Assembly (NCBI GenBank): GCA_021396245.1
Contig: WNYE01000017.1
Coordinates: 186,001-250,000, forward strand
Direction of reading: 5' to 3'
Length of the DNA: 64,000 bases
DNA from: Sporothrix humicola
Lineage: Eukaryota > Ascomycota > Sordariomycetes > Ophiostomatales > Ophiostomataceae
Shown here: in pieces, positions 22,001-34,582 of the stretch
Layout: the number at the start of each line of letters is the position of its first letter
Numbering within the stretch: the first letter of the stretch is position 1
Made by a program: the position numbers and the translations under genes
The notes under the pieces: model-generated
Databases searched by the model: none
What the model was told of the DNA's origin: nothing
The model's input: the letters and a program-made list of their open reading frames with translations, nothing else

Positions 22001-25000
22001 AAAAAAACGTGGCAGGAAACCAAATGGCAGATGGCAATTGGGGAAATGGTAAGGAATATCGAGAGCGTGATGCGAAACGGGGAAAGGCGAAAGTGAAGGG
22101 GAAAATGAGGCGCAAAACAAAACGATAATCACGATCAAAACGATCAAAACGGAAACCATCGGCAGCCATATGAGATGACCACCATGGTATACCGGATCAA
22201 ATAATCGCAACAATCGACAGATGTGCAAAGACAGCGCTGAGCGGAAACGCGCCAGATGTGCACACGGTGGGGCACTTGAAAATGAAAGAAATGGGCGAAT
22301 GAAGACAATGAAAATCAAAACGGAGCGACAGAGATTGCACGTACCTTGACGGTTGGCTGGGTCCAATACGGACACCTTTCTGGGAATAACAGCTCCCGAA
22401 TCGATGCCGCGGTCTGCCGGGGGATGGAGCACCTGCAAGCGCGAGCTTGCTTCTTGGTAAGTGCTGACCGTAACTGGTCGTTTTGGTCTTGTGCAGTCTC
22501 GAGCGGTCTCGTGCAGTCGTGTGGCTCGCACTGACGATACGATATGCCGGCACCACGTCGATCAGGCCAATTTGAGCCTGGCCCCGGTGTCTGCTCCGTA
22601 CAGATAGCGCGTTGTATCGTGTAACCGTTTGTGCCTACTGTGTATCAAGGCTACGCAACGCCGGTCGGGGTTCTGATGCGGGTCGAATGCTCGATCCTCA
22701 TACGAGGGAGGACAACAAACTGCACACACCGTACAAGTACTTGCATGCACAACGTATTGTGTGTACAGGATCCGAGTACGAGTACTTGTTTCGCTCTTCT
22801 GCAGTAGGACGATGCTTGTCAGTGTTATTCCTGGCCAGGGCCAAAAAAAGAATGGTGCAAGAAGGATCAAATGGCTTCGCGAGGTGTGATGTGCAAACGG
22901 CAGTCATTGGTTGCAGGGACGAGGATAGGCAGGGATATGTTTCTTCGTGGTGATAATAGGCTCTGGAAGTATTGTGAGGAAATCATGAGGAAACCAAAGG
23001 CTCTTTCTCCACGTAGATCATTCAAGGAAGACGTCTTTTTGCCCTTTGAATGGTGGGAACGCAGAGAAATAAGAATGCAGGGTGCAGATGAACGACATGT
23101 CCCGTAACGGTGATGACAGGTACAGGCACAGTAGTTGGTACAAAACAGGCATCCCAAAATATCGAGCACTTGTGGTCAGGCTGGGCATCAAGTTGTAAGT
23201 GCTGCCCAATACCAGTGTACAAGCGGGATACAAGCACATAGCACGGAACAAGAGGCGATGCGCCTGTTCAAGGCAACACCTATCAGACCCGCTTGAAACC
23301 AACCAAGGAAATCTTCAAAGGGATCCGCCGGCGAACAAAACTTGGGGCGGGAAGAAATTGGGGAAAGGGAAGGGGGGAAAGCACACGAATCACCGTGTTC
23401 CAGTGTGGCTTCTAGAAGACCAAGGGAAAAACAAAAATAACACGGGAGGAATGTGTGTGGGAGCTCATGGGTGGTGGTAATAGTGGAAGGAAGGGAAAAG
23501 GCTGTGTCTGGGAGGGAGGGCGAGAAGCGGCTCACGCATGAACGTGCTTTTTGCGTGGAAAGAGAACAGACTCACAGAAACAGACGGCACGCAAAACGTG
23601 GCAGCCCCAGAAAGCGAAGAGCAAATGAGGGAAAACGACCACGGTCCCCGACAGATCGCCTTGCGATCCTGGTTCCTTGACGTTTGGCGTTTCGTGACAA
23701 GCTGGAAAGAGATGGGCTTGGAAGCTGAGATCCCGATATGCTGGGGTAAAGCGAGCTTGTCGGGTGAGCCAGTCGAGAAGCAAACCCGATCCCAGAGAAA
23801 GATAGAACTATCCGTGCCTTGAGCTACAAAAGCTGGAAGCTGCAAGACAGGATCTTACGTCGTAATACGCAGCACGCAGTGCTCCTCCCGTACACGGTAA
23901 TAATCCTATATGGAGTACTAGAGAGCTGGCGACGAGGCGAAAAGGGCGGCGGCGGGCGGGACCAGTCCAGCTGCTAGCGCAAGCACGGAGCACGATGTGC
24001 GACGATAGAAGGTCCAGGTCGAGATGGTCGGTCCAAAAAAAGGTCCAAAACGGGGGTGGTGGTCCAGCTGCTTGGTGCTGGGAGGTGGTCCGTACTCTGA
24101 ACTAAGGCTTGGTATTTTTGACTTTCTTTATTGTTCTTGTTGTCTTTTTCCCTTTTGGAAATTTGCTTGGCTCTGGGATGCGCGCAAGCTTGATATGAAG
24201 CTGCAAATGTGCAACGGTGATCGATCAAAGGTGGATGTAGCTTTTAAAGCTCGTCGGAATCGTGGGGAAACAGCGAGATGAGCGGTTTGTCATGGAACAG
24301 ATTGCATACGGCGTGCGGTGTCGCGCGAATTCTCTGGGAGCAGAAAGCAGAGAGTGAGAGACTGGGAGAAGCTGAAGATGCTGCAAATAACGGTTCGATT
24401 GAAAGCACAAAGCTGGTAGTTAGAAGGCGAGTTTTTGTCGACAAAGAGTTTCGAAACGAAGGATGAGTGAGAAGCGATTGTTTGGTTGCGGAAGACAACC
24501 AGCAAATTTCGGGTGGTCGTCGGCGAAGAAAAAAGAGCTTGGGATGCGCGTTTCTCTTCCCAAGATAAGCAGAACGCTGGAAATGAGCAGAAAAAGGATA
24601 GGGGTCCACGCTGGATCCGACGGTTGACAGATCGACAGGCACCGGGGCCGCTATTTGGGTGATTGCGATGGATTCCGGCTGAAGAGCGTAATGCGACTGA
24701 AAATCCTGGGACGAACGCTGGAATCTGTCGTCGGGTTGCGCTTGAAAGGAGAGACAAGAGGGCGACGTGAGAAAAAGTTTCGAAAAAAAAAGGAGCAGAA
24801 ACAAACACCTTTTGTTTTGGTCGGCGGGCAGCCTTGCTGTTTTCGAGAATGGAAAGATGGAGACCGAGGAAGGAGCAACGCACGCGGGAAAAAAGGAAAG
24901 AACAGAATAATAATTGGAAAAAAGAAACGAGAAACCGCAAACCAGCTCCAATCCTTTTCGGAAAGAGCCACGCAGAGGAGGCCAGAGCAGAAAAAAAAGC

Positions 25001-25185
25001 ACCATGCACAGCTTCAAGGGCGAGACATACAGCTCTTCTTACATCAAACGTGCATTGCATCCGCACATTCATCGCGTGTTACTACGCAGGCGCCAATGCA
25101 CTGAAAGCGACGGCGACAGGTACACCGGCCGAGAGGGGGAAGGGCGGGGCGCTCTTTTGTTTACTATTGCCAGCCAGTGCAACAG

Positions 25186-25194
25186 TACTCCGTA
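25186..25194 (-). promoter_or_regulatory. TACGGAGTA motif
   Basis: Exact copy of a 9-mer that recurs only outside genes in this window; its flanks TAC and GTA are an inverted pair. Function unknown. Confidence 0.35.
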
Positions 25195-28061
25195 CTTGTA
25201 TCGGCGGCGCATTCTCACAAAGTTGCTACCTGCGCTTTGAATCGTGTTTTCTTTCCCCGTTGAAAAGGAGACGCTTTCCCAACACCACCTGCTTCATTCT
25301 ACATCTTGCTGTTGTGGAAGGAGGTGATGCAACCACAGCGTTCCGGGAGGAAGGAGCGACCCTGGGAGAGGAAAGGAACGCACAGGCACAAGTCTACGAG
25401 TACACAGATAGCACGATCGTACCTTCCCAAGTACTCCTGGGATTCCAATATGGAGAGACCAGGAATATACGGCCAGAACTGCAGAGAGCGGGTGACAAAA
25501 AAAAGTGTTCGTGCCACGAAAAAAGAAAGCAATAGCTGTCACTAGAACATCGCCCGGATGCAAGATAGCTCCTTCCCTGGAGCCTGAGGGCCTGCTCCTC
25601 CCCCCTCCCCTCTCGCGAAGTGCTCGCCGTCCATTATGGCCTGGCAAACCCCGCTCGCTACCCCAAACGGATAGAGACAAAACACGCGAGCGCGAGAGAA
25701 GAGGCAGAGAAAATAGGGGCATAGAGGGCACAAGCGAATCACGGGTCGAGGCCGTAAATAGGCAGGGACCGGGGCACACGGAAAGTGAGACAGGCTGCAG
25801 AAGGAGAGGAGGAAAGCGCGAGAGATGGACAGATGGTTTGGTGCACAAGCCCTTTCCCTCCAGGATGTTGGTGGGCAAACGAGGGCAGGAGCAGCAAAGA
25901 AGAAAAGAAAAGCAAAGCGAAAAGAAGGAAAGAGGGGTGGTGGGCTAGGCTTCTTGGGAAAGGTGTGGTCCCCTAAGCATACGAGCTTTCCCTTCTGGAG
26001 ACACGCCACAGTACGCCAGGGAGGAGGAAGAGGAGAAGCTGGGCAATTGAGAGACACAAGGAAACACCAGGAAACAGGACCCTGTCGATGTATCTCCTTG
26101 CTTCTGCATTGGAAAAGACACGCTTCTCGACGATTTTCTCTGTGGTGTGCAACTACTGCATTCGTGCGGCTGCAGCAGGGAAACGCTAGGGGCTTGTGCT
26201 CAGACCGAGCGTTTCTGCTGGTTCTCTTGGTGCGGAAAGCGACCTGACCCTGCATGAACGGAAAGAGCAAAAGAGCGTCGTGGAGAGGAAAGACCGGATG
26301 GCCAGGCCAGAGCACGCCAAGATAGAGGGCAGGAACGAACAAACATGGAGGGACATGACAGGACACAAAATCTACGCCGTAGTGGGCAAGAGCGGCCAAG
26401 GAAAAGAAACAACAAGTTTCTTTTTTTCTGGATGCAAGCGTTATCGCTTGCGCAAACAAAAAACGCCCACAAAAACGTGTTGACCTTTGCTCTTTCCCTC
26501 GCCGACTTCAGCTCGTAAAGTCTCCCTTACGCTTCCTTCCTTGTCTGACACGTTATTTGTGCGTGGCGGGCACGTGGCGGCGTTTCAATTCAGCCGGTAT
26601 TTCGGAAACAGGAGTAATTGCTGCGGATGATGTAGGATTTGCAAAAGGCGGGAGATCTGGTTATCGGGAAGGGAGATGGGCGATTTAAGATGTCAGGGCG
26701 CGAGTCTGGATGCACCCAAAACAACAGGCGGATAAAAATAAATAAAACCTCGAAATACGTATTTCATTGTAAAAGGGCAATTCTAGCAGCCCGTTTCTTT
26801 TCTGCCATCTCGGTTCCCATCATTTCCAGCTTGGCTATTCCGCTGATTTGCATTTTGCCACGCGACAAAAAAAGCAACGGTTTTCAACAGTTTCCCCCTG
26901 TGTGTCCCATACTGCAAAAATGCAAAAGTACGCTCGTCATGGGAAAAAGAAAGCATATTCGACATTCATAACTCGGAAAATCCGAGATGAAAATGGGGGA
27001 ATACTGAGGAGAGGGAGAACACAGGCGATTTCAGAAAATCAGAGACATTCGATGAATAGCACAATCAGAAATATGGAGAAAACGCCATGTGCTGCAAGCC
27101 AAGACGAAACGAGCCCGCCCAATTTACACAAAGACCAGTCTAGACAATAGACAGTGGACAAGACGCCATATTCAGTAGCTTAGAGGACGAGGGAACAGAC
27201 AGAGAGGGACAAAGAAGGAATACGAGTATCTGTGTGTGAGGAAGCGAGGGCGGAAAAGACGATAATGCAGAAAGCCCAAAGGCTATCAGAATGTGGATAC
27301 AGAATAAGACAACAACCACAACTGCATGGTCGTGCGTCAATGAGCCAAAAAGCCACGAGGTTTTTATTCCGATCGATGGATGTGAAAACCAGGTGCGCAT
27401 TGACAAAAAAATAAGAATGAGAAGAAGTGAGAAAATAGGAGCAAAAACAGGTCCAAACATCGACATATCGCGTGGCAATGAAGTCCAAGCATAGCTCATT
27501 GCGGTCTAACACCGTCAATCGGAAGAAAACAAACGGTCGGGAAACCGACACCATAGAAGCAGAGGTCCCAGAGATCCAAGAACCTGTGTTCTAACCGTAG
27601 TCCGTATTACAGAACAAAGAAACAAAGACGGGACATTAACCATGGAGAGAGTCAGTCGGGTGCGGAAAGGAAAAGGCAACAGGCGTCCACGTTTCTTGCC
27701 TGCGTTGCCATGCAGATTCATTTACTTTGTTTTTATTAGGCCTGATATATCCATTACTGATGGCCATTTTGTGATATCGCCTCGTCGGCTTGCCGCCTTG
27801 GGCCATCAGTAAGACGGAACTGTACAAAGTACATACAATACAAATAATGAAGACGTATTATTGTGCGCGGGCTGCCATGTGGCCGTTGCCAAGGTCGTCT
27901 ATCTGACACAAAGGACCTCGTTACTTTACCGTGACAAAGGGGAGCTATATTCGGATCTTCTATTCTTGCCGCGCGCAAGGCGAGCCGCGTGTACAAGATA
28001 CTTGTGAGTGCCATTGGTGTTCGACCTTGAAAAGCGGCATATCATGAACTTTGGGTATCTG

Positions 28062-28070
28062 TACGGAGTA
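28062..28070 (+). promoter_or_regulatory. TACGGAGTA motif
   Basis: Exact copy, plus orientation, in the gene-free region upstream of flbA. Confidence 0.35.
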
Positions 28071-28746
28071 GTTAGATTCACAACGTCAGCAGCACATTTA
28101 TCCCCATCTCTGCCCCCAGTACGACGTATTAGCAACGCCGATACCGCCAATCCTGTTGCCTCCCTTGCTCTTTTCTTTTTATTTCTCGTACGAGTACGGC
28201 ATGGCAAATGTGCATGTTGCTCGACGAGGCACAGCATTCCTGTCGTCTGCAGTAACAGAAATATGCAAAGGCAAGGCGGGCAGCCGGTGAATGACACCAC
28301 TACTTGGCTTTTGATTTTGTTATTTCCACGTGGTTCCCCAGACAAGGTGTGCTTCCTTTTTTTGTCGGCTATGCCACCCCAGAAAAAAGGAGGGAAAATA
28401 AAATCAAGAAGATGGGAAGGCATCGTCAGAAGACACAGACATATCTCGATACGACATTGATTTCCATGTGAACCAGGTTTCCACACCGGACTGCCACGCC
28501 GGGAGTGCAGACTCTTGAAGAAAAGCATGTACGTTGTAATGCAGGGCACACCAGAGACAGGAAAATCGTACGAGTGTTCCTCGCGCTTTCCCTCCTTGCA
28601 TCGTTCCTAGCTGCGAGATGGCCGTAGCCGCCCTCACAACGTGCTAGTGGGGTAACCAAGAGACAAAAAAAGGGCTGGGAGCCTGAGGGGATGGACAGGC
28701 CGATTACCCAGATAGCATTAGATCCGGTCTTTGATTCTCGACGTTG

Positions 28747-28755
28747 TACTCCGTA
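28747..28755 (-). promoter_or_regulatory. TACGGAGTA motif
   Basis: Exact copy, reverse orientation, only 7 bp from a CGTCGTA heptamer at 28762. Confidence 0.35.
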
Positions 28756-29810
28756 ATTCAACGTCGTAAGATACTTGCTTCTCTAGCTTGCCTTTTTGTC
28801 TTGGAAGTGCGTGGCTTTTCGGCCTGCCTCTGATTGCTTTTTTTCTCAGATTTTGCTGCTTCTGCAGCTCATGAAGTTTGACCCTTGCTTATCTATGGCG
28901 TCTTTTCAAGCTAGCACTTGAGGTGCAGGGTTCGTCGGATGCTTGAACGACAGCTATTTGATGCTTCGGAGAAGAGGAGGTTGATGCAAAAGAAAAAAGA
29001 AAAAAAAGGGTGCAGCACAGATGCATAATGTCCATTGATCTCCATTTCCAATGTCAACCGTCTATCAATGCAGGAAAATGATCAGCACTGCTCACCGTCT
29101 GTTGCACGAAACAAAAGACGAAGGAAGCGTGCAGAAGATGTGCAGTCGTGCATCAGTAACAAAAACGTAGTATGCGTTGTACGTAAACGAGTCAACGAGG
29201 AGGCAGGAAATGTGCTTGAAATGTGACTGGTCACTTCGCTTTGCGGCGTGAGAAAATGGCGGAATCGGCACCGAGAGTGCATAACCAGAGAACCTGTGAG
29301 CCTGCAATCTGCAAAAGATTCCAAGAAAAATAAGGGGCAGACAGGCCAATCGCACGATGCACATCAGTTCTAGGCTTGAAGATCAGCAAGAAAAGGAGAA
29401 ACAACGCAAAAAAAAAAGGATTTTTCAGAGAAAATGATAGAATAAAATGGAAACACGGGGCTTTCTCACAAAATATCACAAAATGAAGGCAAAAGAAAAA
29501 AAGAAAATACTGCAGAATGCGAAGAAAAGTGAGACAAAAGGAAACATCAGGTAATAAAAGGGTCAAAAGAACGTGGTAAGAAATCGAAAAATCAACACGG
29601 CACACAGCCAAAAAGGAACTCTGCCACGCGAGGAGGCGGCCACATGGCAAGTGATGAAAAAAACGTGAAAAAAGGTGTTGCACACAGTAAAATGCCACGC
29701 TTTTGTGCCACGAGGCAATTGTGTCTCTGACGTTCTGACGTCGTATTCTTTCTCCTTTTGCTGCAGCTGATGCTGCAATACCACAGCGATGCAGTGCTGC
29801 AGTGATCTTC

Positions 29811-29846
29811 TTTGTCACTTTGTCACTTTGTCACTCAATTGTCACT
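29811..29846. repeat. Short TGTCACTT tandem repeat
   Basis: TGTCACT occurs at 29813, 29821, 29829 and 29840: three copies with an 8-bp period followed by a fourth after an 11-bp step, in non-coding DNA. Confidence 0.7.
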
Positions 29847-31000
29847 TTTTGTTGGCTGGACCTCCCTGAAGCGAGACCGCCGTACCACAGTCGTGCATCT
29901 GGCGGTCGGGCGACGTCACATCGCTGCGTGAACAAGAGTGGACGAAAAATCCTGTCCTGTCGTTATGCCCAATATCTCCCAGACTGTCAGAATTGAGAGA
30001 CAATTATGAAGACAAAAGACTTACGACTTATGTGCAGTTACGTGTTGCACGAATTACACGTCTCCAATCCGTCTTTTTTGCCCACCAAAACATGTGCCCC
30101 TGAATAACATATAAGTACAAAATAAGCTCGATAGAAGTATCACTGACAGGAGGCAAAATATTTTTGGCAGCTGGCAGGTGGTCGGGGCGGGAATTCCCAC
30201 GTTTTGCCAACAAGGCCCCCAGCCCCCCGAAAATAAGGTGAGAAAAGAAAATGGCGGCGCCCAAGCATGCCCATAGTTTTTTTTTTCTCACATGGCGGCC
30301 ATGCAACCTCAATGGCACAAAGTGTCTGTAGTAGAAAGACACACTGTGTGCAAGCCAGCGGGGTGGCGAAAGAAGGAATGAAAGAACACTGAAAGAAGAA
30401 AAATAGCGAGCCCAGCAAGCCAAGCATAAAAAGGAGGAGAAAAATAGGGTCTTTTTGCAAAAGGGTTTTCGACTTGCTGGCATTTCCCACTTTTGCTTTC
30501 CACTTTTACTTATCCACGTTTGGAAGATGAAGTCGTTTCAGAAAGACAGACCAAGAGAGCACTAACGAATTTTCATATCTCGATAGAACCCGTCTTTTCT
30601 GAGGATGTGGGCCTTGGTAATAAGACAGCAGAAAAGGAACGGAAGAAAAGAAAGAAAACCTGAGACCCTCGTGTCTTTTGTTACATTCGGAGGGATTGCT
30701 CTCCACGAACAGCATCACCTTAGCAGAGTCTATGAAACCCAGGCAAACCCAGGCAGAAAAGCAGGGGAAAATAAGATTGATAGCGGCAAGGCCGAGAGAA
30801 AAAAGGGCGAGAAAGAACAAAAGAAGGAATGGAAGAATGGAAAAATGGTAGAAGAAAAAGTAGGTCTCAAGAAAGGAATAAAAAGAAGCAAAAAGTAAAA
30901 TTGGAAATGAGAAAAAGGTGGAGTCCGCCACGTGGAACTCAAAAGCCACACAATACCACTTTACCGGGGTGGAACCGTCTTGGTGTCTCCTGTGGTCTTG

Positions 31001-34000
31001 TTCTTGTTCTTGTGGCACTGATGGCACTGATTGCATTGCCAGCCCCCTTTTCCCACGTTTTTTGTGTGTTTTGTGTGTGTTCTTGTCGGAACAGATGTGA
31101 CGAGATGAGGAAAAAGAAAAGAAAATACAGGAGTCATGGGGAGACAAAGGAGATGGGGGCGCAATGCTCATGAAAGGAAGAGATAAGACATTTTGGGGCC
31201 ATGGCTGGAACGAGAACAATATCATCAGTTTGCATTCTCTTTGTCACAAGCTGCCACGATAATACGGATAATACCAGCAGGCTGGCCCTGTCGCCGGATG
31301 TGGGCATCAATCTTTGCCGTTGTAGGAGCGTCGTATCTTTTTTCTTCCCCTCTTAAATTTTGTGCAAGTATTCTCACTTGTAGAAATACCGGTCAACAAT
31401 GATATGGATACATCATGGCCATGTTCATAGTCAGCTTTTGCCCTAGCCAAGAGAAAGGGAGAAACGGCGCGTCGCATTCGTGCTTCTATTTATTCTTCCA
31501 TTTGCCTTCTGTCAGCCGTGTTGATTCTTTATTTATATTATTTTTGTTTTGATACGGCGTTTGATCCGTCAGAAAAGGGCTGGCCATCACTATGAAACAA
31601 GGACAATTTTGGCAATTTATGACGGTATCTCCTGCGTAAAGTTTGAAGACCGTCGTACTTCTACTTTTCCTTGCGTTTTGTACCCACGAGAGTGGGATAT
31701 ATCCAGTTTCATGGTACGCACAATGAGGCTGTGCAGCAATAATGCAAAGATGCAAAAAGCACAGTCTGCAGGACCCTCTGATGGAGACCGCTGTAAAGTG
31801 CGATTTACAGGGCGTCATTCCGCGCCGTCCAGTTGGGCCGCTAAATCAAGCGACAAACCATGCACATCCCTGGCAGCCTGCACAAGCACAATATGCCAAA
31901 AGGGCCCAAAAGAATCAAGGAGGGCAGCACGGAGCACAAACGAGTCCGTGACGTTCTGTCCAATTTTGTGAAGTAATTAAAGCCACCAGGATTGTTGTAA
32001 AGTTGTAAAGTACCAGTACATACATACTTTTTCGCTTTGAGGATTTCTTGGAAGTACAGCCATGTGGGACTCTCCATCTTGAGTCTCCATCTTCAAAACG
32101 GTTTTATTGAAGAAACTATTGTCCACGCGATGTGGCTGCCACGGTGATGCCACTCACCGTATCTTGTGCCCAGAAGAGGGCGTTGTCGCGATAGTAGTTT
32201 GCTATCATATTTACTTCTTTCTACGGTGTACTTTTTTATTCTTTTCCTCCCGTAATCGTCCTCGGTATTATCTCACAAGCGCGACGAATATGAGGGAATA
32301 TGAGAGATATTAGAAACATGTGTGTCTTGCTTGCCACATGGCATGGCAGATGGAAATGGGTCGGGGGGGGGCTGGGCGGCAGGAGAAACAAGACATTGTT
32401 GAGTCGCCATCGGACCATTTCTGGTCTTCTGCCGTCTTCCATTTGTGTTCTATCAGCGGGCCCTCCCTTTTGCCCCTTTTTTATTTTATTTTGGGTGATA
32501 GTTTACGACGTTCTCCGTATTATTCTGCTATTCTGCCCTGCCGCGTCCCTTGAAGAATTGATGAAGAAAAGCGACATCCGACGCAGTCCGTAACATACGT
32601 CTTACTCCGTAATCTGACCTTCGCAAATTATGGAGACGCAGAGGCAAGCTCATTTGAAGAAAAGAACCCCGGGCGGTTCATGTCAAATGCACAACAGATG
32701 CAAGAAAGATGTGCAGGTACGGAGTCAGAGCGCGCAGTGCACAGTACTTTTTTAATTAATCAACAACCCATAGAGCCCATCTGCTCATCTGTTTATGAAA
32801 GATTAAAAGATACACAACCCGTGGGGGCGGTTTACGCCGATTATCCTCGATTGTTTGAATCCTTGAGCCAGTCACAAGCAGCTTAGCCAGGCCACGAGGA
32901 CGGTGCCATGATGACGATCGGCATGTTTCAAAATTTGCCGTGCAGGGTTGGGGTGTTTGGCGTGCAATCGCCGCAGATTGCAGAAATGTCTTCAAATTTG
33001 TAGTTGTACATGGTACTCAAAGTTGTTACAATACCTCGTACTCGGTCAATGTATCCTGCCCTTCTCTGATGGAACAATCCTGATGGGGCAGAATAAGCAT
33101 CGCTGGAGACTGGAGATCCTCGTTTCAAATTCTTCTGTCGCTTCTAGAAGAATCCTACTGGCGGAGAATTATCTGGGGGGTGTTATGGGAATATGGGACA
33201 TTAATGTCCTTGCTGATGTTGTCGGCTGTACTACGGCGCGTAGAGGAATAAGTACGAGTTGAATACATGAATAATGACAGGCAACGAGGTGTACGACAGA
33301 AGACTCGCTGAATGTAACTAGAGGAAAATGGAGAGTGGCAGCAAGAAATATGAAGACCGTGATGCCATGATAACCACAACCAAAGATGCAACAGTCTGAT
33401 TACCTCAAGGACTGACCAAATCGTGGGCATTAGATAGAAAGGAAGGGGACATACAAGTGAGTGATGGTGTGATAGAGATAATGTGAGAAAGCTGGCCATG
33501 GTGCACATCGATTTGCTGTAGTTCAGGCCTGCTGGAGGCATCGCGAGATGCCATAACACGACATCATGAGGCAGATATCAAGCTCACGACGAAGCACAAA
33601 ATTTTGTGCCACTGTCCGTAGCCTTTCTGTGGCCCGTATGTAAGCCCTCTGGTCAAAACCAGTCTCGCTTATCCCTGCCGACGGCGTGCATTACACAAGG
33701 AGAGCGGTGTTAGTGTTGATGAAGTCTCGATCTCGAGACTGTCGCCACGTGGGTGAGAGACAAATACAACACAGGTTGTGCACCACCAAGGGCCGATATC
33801 AAGACACTTGCGAATCAAGGATTGCCTGCATTTAGAGACAGAGACACAAAACAGTAAACAGAGTCCCCCACCATAATACGTGAAACGAGAGAACAGAGCC
33901 AAAACAGTATCACAGCGTCTTGCTCTGTCCAGAAGCAGCCTGCTGCATGTCTATGACAGAAACACCGCGCTCAATTCCAGTCTCGAGCTGCTGTGCTTGT

Positions 34001-34582
34001 TTTACAGTGATTCACCACTCCACTGCTGTGAGCTACGGCTGTGACAAAACATATTGCGACAGTCTGATGGCATATAATTCCCGTTCCCCGTGAATGCTGG
34101 CGCAGGTTGTGAAACGAACAAAGATGCAGTGTCAAGTTAGCTCATCATCGATCACGATACACCATGGCCACTCCTCCTATATCCTCTTGTCTCTTTGTTT
34201 ATTGTCCTGCAAGGCGCCCAACGCGGCGACGTTTCGACGCTTCCCCGTCCTCGCCCCCCAAGTGCCGGCTTCACCAAGTTTCTGAACATGTTGAACATGC
34301 TCTCGGGCGTGACGTGCCGTAGACTGCACGACATCTTCTGAAACAGCACGTTCTTGATCGTACATATCACTGGTGGACAACCATAACATAGCATCAAGTC
34401 AAAGCTTCCCTGTTTAAATCTTTTTGTGTATCTATATGCGACAATGCGGTTGTAATCTGTGCTCCCCTCATTATGTTTTATGTTTTATGCTGACCTGCAA
34501 TGCGACGCCTATGCATGTAAAAGAAAATAGAACTACACAGAACTAGAATAAAATAAAATAAAATAGCATCCTGTTGAGCTGA
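31001..34582. other. Intergenic region between flbA upstream DNA and orc4 3' end
   Basis: No gene recognised. CGTCGTA heptamers lie at 31329 and 31651 and a TACGGAGTA motif at 32603-32611. A G/C-rich patch at about 34200-34325 has coding-like composition but no credible gene around it. The last 150 bp before 34583 are A/T-rich with an AAAAT repeat, fitting the orc4 3' end. Confidence 0.5.
32603..32611 (-). promoter_or_regulatory. TACGGAGTA motif
   Basis: Exact copy, reverse orientation, in the intergenic region downstream of orc4. Confidence 0.35.

Larger units (their letters stand above)
18993..31000. other. Long gene-free region upstream of flbA, purine-rich on + strand
   Basis: About 12 kb without a protein I can recognise. 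Long frames exist on the - strand (for example 25542-26459) but they are low-complexity pyrimidine translations rich in Ser, Phe, Leu, Pro and Cys. The + strand is heavily purine-rich at 19000-19420, 23340-23660, 24730-25000, 25640-25960 and 30640-30930. This is the pattern of a leader or non-coding transcript running leftward into flbA. The motif TACGGAGTA, in either orientation, occurs at 25186-25194, 28062-28070 and 28747-28755. CGTCGTA heptamers occur at 21018, 23858, 28121, 28762 and 29739. No transposon, tRNA or rRNA was recognised. Confidence 0.5.

Noticed and set aside
25542..26459. 305-residue frame on - in the region upstream of flbA
   Set aside because: Low-complexity translation of pyrimidine-rich DNA (Ser, Phe, Leu, Pro, Cys), no domain and no splice-supported neighbours.
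18993..34582. Transposon remnants or repeat-induced point mutation
   Set aside because: I found no reverse transcriptase, transposase or terminal repeats, and the DNA is not A/T-rich in the way mutated repeats are.
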